This document shows positions 33,163-34,376 of a stretch of DNA of 34,376 nt, piece after piece; within the stretch, counting starts at the first letter, position 1; the number at the start of each line of letters is the position of its first letter. Where the stretch lies: the NCBI GenBank assembly GCA_024635875.1, contig JAGXIC010000278.1, forward strand, positions 1 to 34,376. Reading direction: 5' to 3'. The notes beneath the pieces are model-generated. The model made no database searches. It was not told the origin of the DNA and saw nothing but the letters and a program-made list of their open reading frames with translations. Position numbers and translations under genes: made by a program. Origin of the DNA: Pricia sp. GTDB lineage: Bacteria > Bacteroidota > Bacteroidia > Flavobacteriales > Flavobacteriaceae.

Positions 33163-34376
33163 TTAGACCTCCGTTTTTACTTCTACCGTGTTCAGTATGC
33201 GTTCTACGATCTGTTCGGCATAGGTGTCCCCATCGGTCCAGGTCAGCATTACCTGTTGTTGAAAACCTTTTCCGCCGAAAATCAGCAAACTGTATTTACC
33301 CTGTACCGCTTCTGGGGAATCGGGTACGGCAAACTTTGCGCTTCCATATATCTTAACCCCTTTTACGCCGGTGACCGTTGTGAATTCCTCGTCTTTCGTG
33401 ATGATATTTTTGGCGCCCCTGCTTTCCATATCTTTGACGAAGGCGTCGATAGATTTCTCATAATCCGGTTCCGTTTCTTGTGAAAGCAAGGTGGAGACCG
33501 CGCTAATCGAGAATAAGCCGTTGGGGCTTTCATATTGAAATACCTGCAATTCCTGTAGGTTCGCCTTTTGTTCAGGTGAAATCTCTTTTTTCTGCCTTTT
33601 CAACACCTTGGGGGTTTCCAGACTTATCGGTGGATAGCCATAGGTGCTCGCAATCCACTCACCTTCAAGCAAAGTCTTTGTCGGATGGCCGAATACGGAA
33701 TCCATTACTGGGGCGAAGCCGTATTTGTATACTGCAATACCTGTGGTAACCAGCAGAAAAGCGATGGCCGCCGCCGCTGCAAAAACAATTTTACGACGTT
33801 GCTGTTTGTGCGCCTGTTCCTCTTTATATTCCTCCTTTTCCATAAGCTCTTCTAGCGTAGGTTCGGGCAGGGCATCGTGTGTCTTGGTAACGATTTCTTC
33901 GATAGATTTCGGGTCGTTCTGCGCCATTGAAGATTCCGGTCGCGACTTTGCGAACTTGACCAGGTCGGCCGTTTGCAAGATACGTTTGAACTGCTTCAGG
34001 GTGTCGTCTTCCAGTTTCAGTTCGCCGGCATCCCGAAGCATTTCCAATTTATAGATCAGCTCATCGGTGGTACTTTCCATGGCGGACACGTGTACGTCTT
34101 CCTCGAGGTACAATCGCACGATATCCGTAAGCTCGGAATAATATTGTTTGTATTCGTCTTGGATAAGGTATTTGGAATTCTCCAGTTTTTTCAGTTCCAA
34201 CAGCGCACGGTCATAGGCGGGCAGTAGGGCTACTTTTTCCTCTTCGGATAACCGTTTTTTTCGGAAGACGAACCAATAGAGAAGTCCGCCGACAACCGCT
34301 AATCCCAAAAGGATACCTAAAACCCACAACCAAAGTTCGGAACGGCTTTTTTCGACCTCCATCAAGGGTTTGATAT
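33163..34376 (-). CDS. DUF4381-like Bat-operon protein (5' end cut by window)
   Basis: The frame is open to the right edge (IKPLMEVEKSRSELWLWV), so the N-terminus, likely a signal and periplasmic domain, lies outside; the apparent starts near 34362 are internal. Visible parts in order: a membrane helix (WLWVLGILLGLAVVGGLLYW), a cytoplasmic helical region typical of DUF4381 (LLELKKLENSKYLIQDEYKQ, then YYSELTDIVRLYLEEDVHVS), a charged linker, a second helix (IVFAAAAAIAFLLVTTGIAV), and a C-terminal ~170-residue domain (LLEGEWIASTYGYPPISLET to VERILNTVEVKTEV). The family is regularly encoded just before batA. The last domain is soluble and of unknown role; if the topology is as drawn it lies in the periplasm. 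Confidence 0.75.
   Translation of the reverse strand, partial: IKPLMEVEKSRSELWLWVLGILLGLAVVGGLLYWFVFRKKRLSEEEKVALLPAYDRALLELKKLENSKYLIQDEYKQYYSELTDIVRLYLEEDVHVSAMESTTDELIYKLEMLRDAGELKLEDDTLKQFKRILQTADLVKFAKSRPESSMAQNDPKSIEEIVTKTHDALPEPTLEELMEKEEYKEEQAHKQQRRKIVFAAAAAIAFLLVTTGIAVYKYGFAPVMDSVFGHPTKTLLEGEWIASTYGYPPISLETPKVLKRQKKEISPEQKANLQELQVFQYESPNGLFSISAVSTLLSQETEPDYEKSIDAFVKDMESRGAKNIITKDEEFTTVTGVKGVKIYGSAKFAVPDSPEAVQGKYSLLIFGGKGFQQQVMLTWTDGDTYAEQIVERILNTVEVKTEV

Overview
The window looks like a chromosomal segment of a marine-type member of the Flavobacteriaceae (Bacteroidota). Three things point there. The gene content is typical (a Bat aerotolerance operon, a long PurF, several SulP transporters next to a carbonic anhydrase). 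Short leaders carry the Bacteroidetes -7 element TAnnTTTG. Shine-Dalgarno sequences are mostly absent. No rRNA, tRNA, CRISPR array, prophage or intact insertion sequence was seen.

Layout. 1-1469: the 5' part of an acyl-CoA thioesterase and a Tat-exported Gfo/Idh/MocA oxidoreductase, both minus. 1657-6008: nitronate monooxygenase, a decayed cNMP-binding/thioredoxin-reductase-like gene (minus), a translationally coupled bestrophin and YheT-type hydrolase, and a cytochrome c lipoprotein. 6039-6350 holds two transposase scraps. 6421-9059: a SulP transporter behind a PhyH-type dioxygenase (minus). 9208-10193: a lipocalin-like lipoprotein and a DUF421 membrane protein. 10579-13296: gpsA and glpD, convergent. 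13360-16515 is a RecB/AddA-like helicase-nuclease and 16612-17220 a superoxide dismutase. 17441-18256 is a gene-free stretch with four near-identical short units, each with its own -7 box and terminator. 18387-21261: purF and a PfkB kinase. 21401-26910: an inorganic-carbon type cluster (small membrane protein, SulP, universal stress protein, beta-carbonic anhydrase, terminator, second SulP). 26969 to the right edge: batE, batD, batC, batB, batA and a DUF4381-like gene cut by the window end, all minus.

How genes work together. The SulP/carbonic anhydrase/Usp block is best read as bicarbonate uptake plus CO2/bicarbonate interconversion. The Bat genes encode a membrane complex of VWA and TPR proteins. 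GpsA and GlpD run the two directions of the glycerol-3-phosphate/DHAP couple.

The most unusual feature is the array between the superoxide dismutase gene and purF. On the minus strand each of the four units reads: TAnnTTTG (one copy ends in A), 5-6 bases, a nearly invariant core of about 40 bases starting CCATAGCATAAG, then a hairpin followed by a T-rich tract. The hairpin stems differ by paired changes. I interpret these as four tandem small RNA genes of about 75 nt; I do not recognise a named family.
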